Assembly: GCA_963814875.1 (NCBI GenBank)
Contig: CAWFFJ010000022.1
Coordinates: 413,976-477,975, forward strand
Length of the DNA: 64,000 nucleotides
Direction: 5' to 3'
Source of the DNA: CAVSIS01 sp963814875
GTDB taxonomy: Bacteria; Acidobacteriota; Thermoanaerobaculia; Thermoanaerobaculales; Sulfomarinibacteraceae
Shown here piece by piece: positions 63,201-64,000 of this stretch. The notes under the pieces are model-generated. The model made no database searches and was not told the DNA's origin. It saw only the letters and a list, made by a program, of their open reading frames with translations. The stretch's first letter is position 1. Every line of letters starts with the position of its first letter. The translations under genes were made by a program, and so were the position numbers.

Positions 63201-64000
63201 GCTGGTTCGGCCGCGCGGCAAGCTGTCGACCTCCGGCAACGACATCGTGCTCGACCTAGTCGCAACCACCACGACCGACGCCACCGGCGCTTTCTTCTTC
63301 GACTTCGTCGAGGAGCCCCACTGGGACAACCAGGTGCGCCCCGGCTTCACCCTCCGCGCCAAGGTGCCCGCCGGAGCGGACCCCCTCCTCGAGCCCGCCG
63401 CGGTCGAGGAGGTCGGATCGATCATCAGGACCCAGAACCGCGTCGCCCGCGTCAACATCGCCCTGCTCGGCCGCGGCTCGATCCGCGGCCACCTGACCTG
63501 GGCGGACACCGGTTCGCCGGTCGACGGTGGTACGGTCGCCGCCGCCAGCGTCCTGTTCAGCGAGATGAAGTCCGCATCGGCCAGCGTCGGCGACGGCTCG
63601 TTCACCATCGGAGGTCTGCCGGTCGGGCCGATCACGCTGACCGGAAAGGACAGCGCAGGTCACAGGGTGTACGCGACGGTCGGCATCGAGCACCCCGGCG
63701 CGGTGGTCGACGTCGAGCTCCGCGTTCCCCGGACCCGGCCCCCCGGCGAAGGCACCGTCGAGGGAACGGTGTTCCGCCAGCCCGCCTCCGGCGATCGCCA
63801 GCCGCACGCCGGGGCCCGCGTCGCCGTCTACTCGAAGGGCCAGCCGGTCGCCGAGACGACCAGCGACTCACTCGGCCGGTTCGTCGTTCGCAACGTTCCC
63901 GAGGGTCAGGTCACGGTCCAGGCGGCCGACTGGACGATCTCGCGCACCGCCGTGCTCGCCGACCTGATGCTCGCAGCGGGTGAGACGGCCCAGGTCGAGC
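60280..64000 (+). CDS. Very large secreted protein with C-terminal carboxypeptidase-regulatory-like repeats, 3' end outside window
   Basis: The frame from ATG 60280 is open to the window edge (1240 codons). AGGGAG lies five bases upstream. A signal peptide (residues 1-24) is followed by ~900 residues of beta-rich, unrecognised sequence that includes Ig-like segments (REGEAYSLFVTVANLSRATQ). From about residue 945 come repeated carboxypeptidase-regulatory-like/CNA-B-type modules: GLVTGHVLRGTGEGVVGATV, then GSIRGHLTWADTGSPVDGG, then GTVEGTVFRQPASGD, each with a DATGAF/GDGSF/DSLGRF turn. Such proteins are surface-exposed or extracellular; the function is unknown. A separate 740-codon plus-strand frame over the same bases is a shadow. 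Confidence 0.85.
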   Translation, partial: MTRHRLAVVLLLLLASAALPAAAAEPLASGQLQLLGSSLTLYSDGQVNDADQVLDVGEPGRVRTCYGGVAAPCGAIAPGDPRIAGLVVRAELDGPELPEPIALETVPGGTFLLPSFQQEGDYRLANIRLVNDATERVLGAAQPSLAVLHVRRILVASATVTTLSLADLQARGITISQENFQAFNFAVGFAFGSETVVIDFPVIYDGNGTVSPLQKPTVHLDGLPDDVAHTVSRWQPPDIIPFRLEVPADGGLDLFEETNEVLSLPLLGAIVMPGNVAFLNQFFEASVIVANGAPGGTGVELADLAGTLKLPQGQVLRVASTDPPVAPGQSVPVVTAGGSRVVGAAEQGAAAWTLEGLVAGTHVVRVDLEGEIRRPGRDPLPVASSVQAAVDVVDARFHLTFTHPDVVREGEAYSLFVTVANLSRATQNLVTVEIRDQQLVGAHKEDPGDTFSRTIQSLEPGQAETLEYRLVADVTGQVVAATFESSSSAGQGSIRLVTGVGELGIPLSPATLIMPRFSDRLAPPYVASDAFLRSWVRFLGLAYSLATAPPAATPQGLPRVVRADVEQRAVDIAEAGQRTFLGDGTLESLEVLALELLGCRHHLAEIDELRRTTAKGLTSGVELATLIRGEQQARGLGAVELLDHLAQTAGYTAPWVAATVVPTNGDPAPVLEVRRETAAGIESLAYPGDHPDALRTLPFGEVLAISQTASGDDTAPLALVGHVPEGSDLQVFLHNQESMPASGHVVVIAPSTDGLRRIDLGQLVMPAHTVWVLDLSPDEPNPILTWPVTGLPVDGAPQPTVTQVALPPFRLIGAVQDFEMGAARSGDGLGNVSRPNRYGNGVSYLFNRPPDATAAENPTSYAVRASFDGEELDGTPLSAVHDIAADGAWVQPSGRVVNVRYASPLSALLDDDLQPLVQHTHLLDTAALVDSWGESLDPSVPDPSIETEPRHFGGLVTGHVLRGTGEGVVGATVELVRPRGKLSTSGNDIVLDLVATTTTDATGAFFFDFVEEPHWDNQVRPGFTLRAKVPAGADPLLEPAAVEEVGSIIRTQNRVARVNIALLGRGSIRGHLTWADTGSPVDGGTVAAASVLFSEMKSASASVGDGSFTIGGLPVGPITLTGKDSAGHRVYATVGIEHPGAVVDVELRVPRTRPPGEGTVEGTVFRQPASGDRQPHAGARVAVYSKGQPVAETTSDSLGRFVVRNVPEGQVTVQAADWTISRTAVLADLMLAAGETAQVE

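Overview
The window is GC-rich (roughly two thirds G+C by eye) bacterial chromosome with dense, mostly short-spaced genes, Shine-Dalgarno starts, many GTG starts and several 4-bp stop/start overlaps. Gene content points to a Gram-negative, respiring heterotroph: polyphosphate kinase 1, EttA, RtcB, a membrane Fe-S oxidoreductase of the type linked to electron-transfer flavoproteins, a Tricorn-like protease, a Tat-exported epimerase, a type II secretion-like pseudopilin, PhnDCE and a NrsF/sigma pair. I infer an uncultured Acidobacteriota (Thermoanaerobaculia/Holophagae-like) or a neighbouring deltaproteobacterial-type lineage. No rRNA or other marker is present to settle this.

Layout. 0-6.8 kb: hemolysin III tail, an inverted-repeat-bounded element carrying a four-helix-bundle ORF, DUF971, leuS, a secreted protein, a HAD phosphatase and a Tat epimerase. 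7.1-12.5 kb: a zinc-ribbon protein diverging from an operon of a PEP-synthase-like protein, a CBS protein and an SLC13 transporter. 12.5-17.1 kb: diguanylate cyclase, M23 peptidase and FAH hydrolase. 17.3-25.1 kb: ppk1, Fe-S oxidoreductase with a TetR-type palindrome upstream, mutY and RNase E/G. 25.2-30.2 kb: ECF sigma/NrsF, ferritin-like protein, hemH, a TIGR01777 epimerase and a pseudopilin. 30.2-41.1 kb: a hybrid histidine kinase, phnDCE, a frameshifted Tricorn-like protease and an unknown protein. 41.2-44.1 kb: an overlapping operon of nucleosidase, STAS protein, RelA/SpoT-domain alarmone synthetase and Nudix hydrolase. 44.3-50.7 kb: RtcB, EttA, TauE, a Cas4-like nuclease, an acyltransferase and tRNA-Arg(CCT).

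50.9-60 kb is an accessory, partly decayed stretch. It holds a DUF4143 ATPase with an operator-like palindrome against its start codon, a DUF3089 hydrolase with different base composition, a rhodanese, an IS91-type transposase fragment, DUF3800, DUF1566, a secreted esterase, and an antitoxin whose PIN toxin has lost its N-terminal half. From 60.3 kb to the end runs one very large secreted protein that is cut by the window edge.

Dispersed inverted repeats are the second theme. At least five families recur between genes, most notably three elements bounded by ACCACAGAGGCACAG, one of which carries the four-helix-bundle ORF. Functionally, the best candidates for less-described systems are this element family, the nucleosidase-STAS-alarmone synthetase-Nudix operon, and the PEP-synthase-like/CBS/SLC13 operon.
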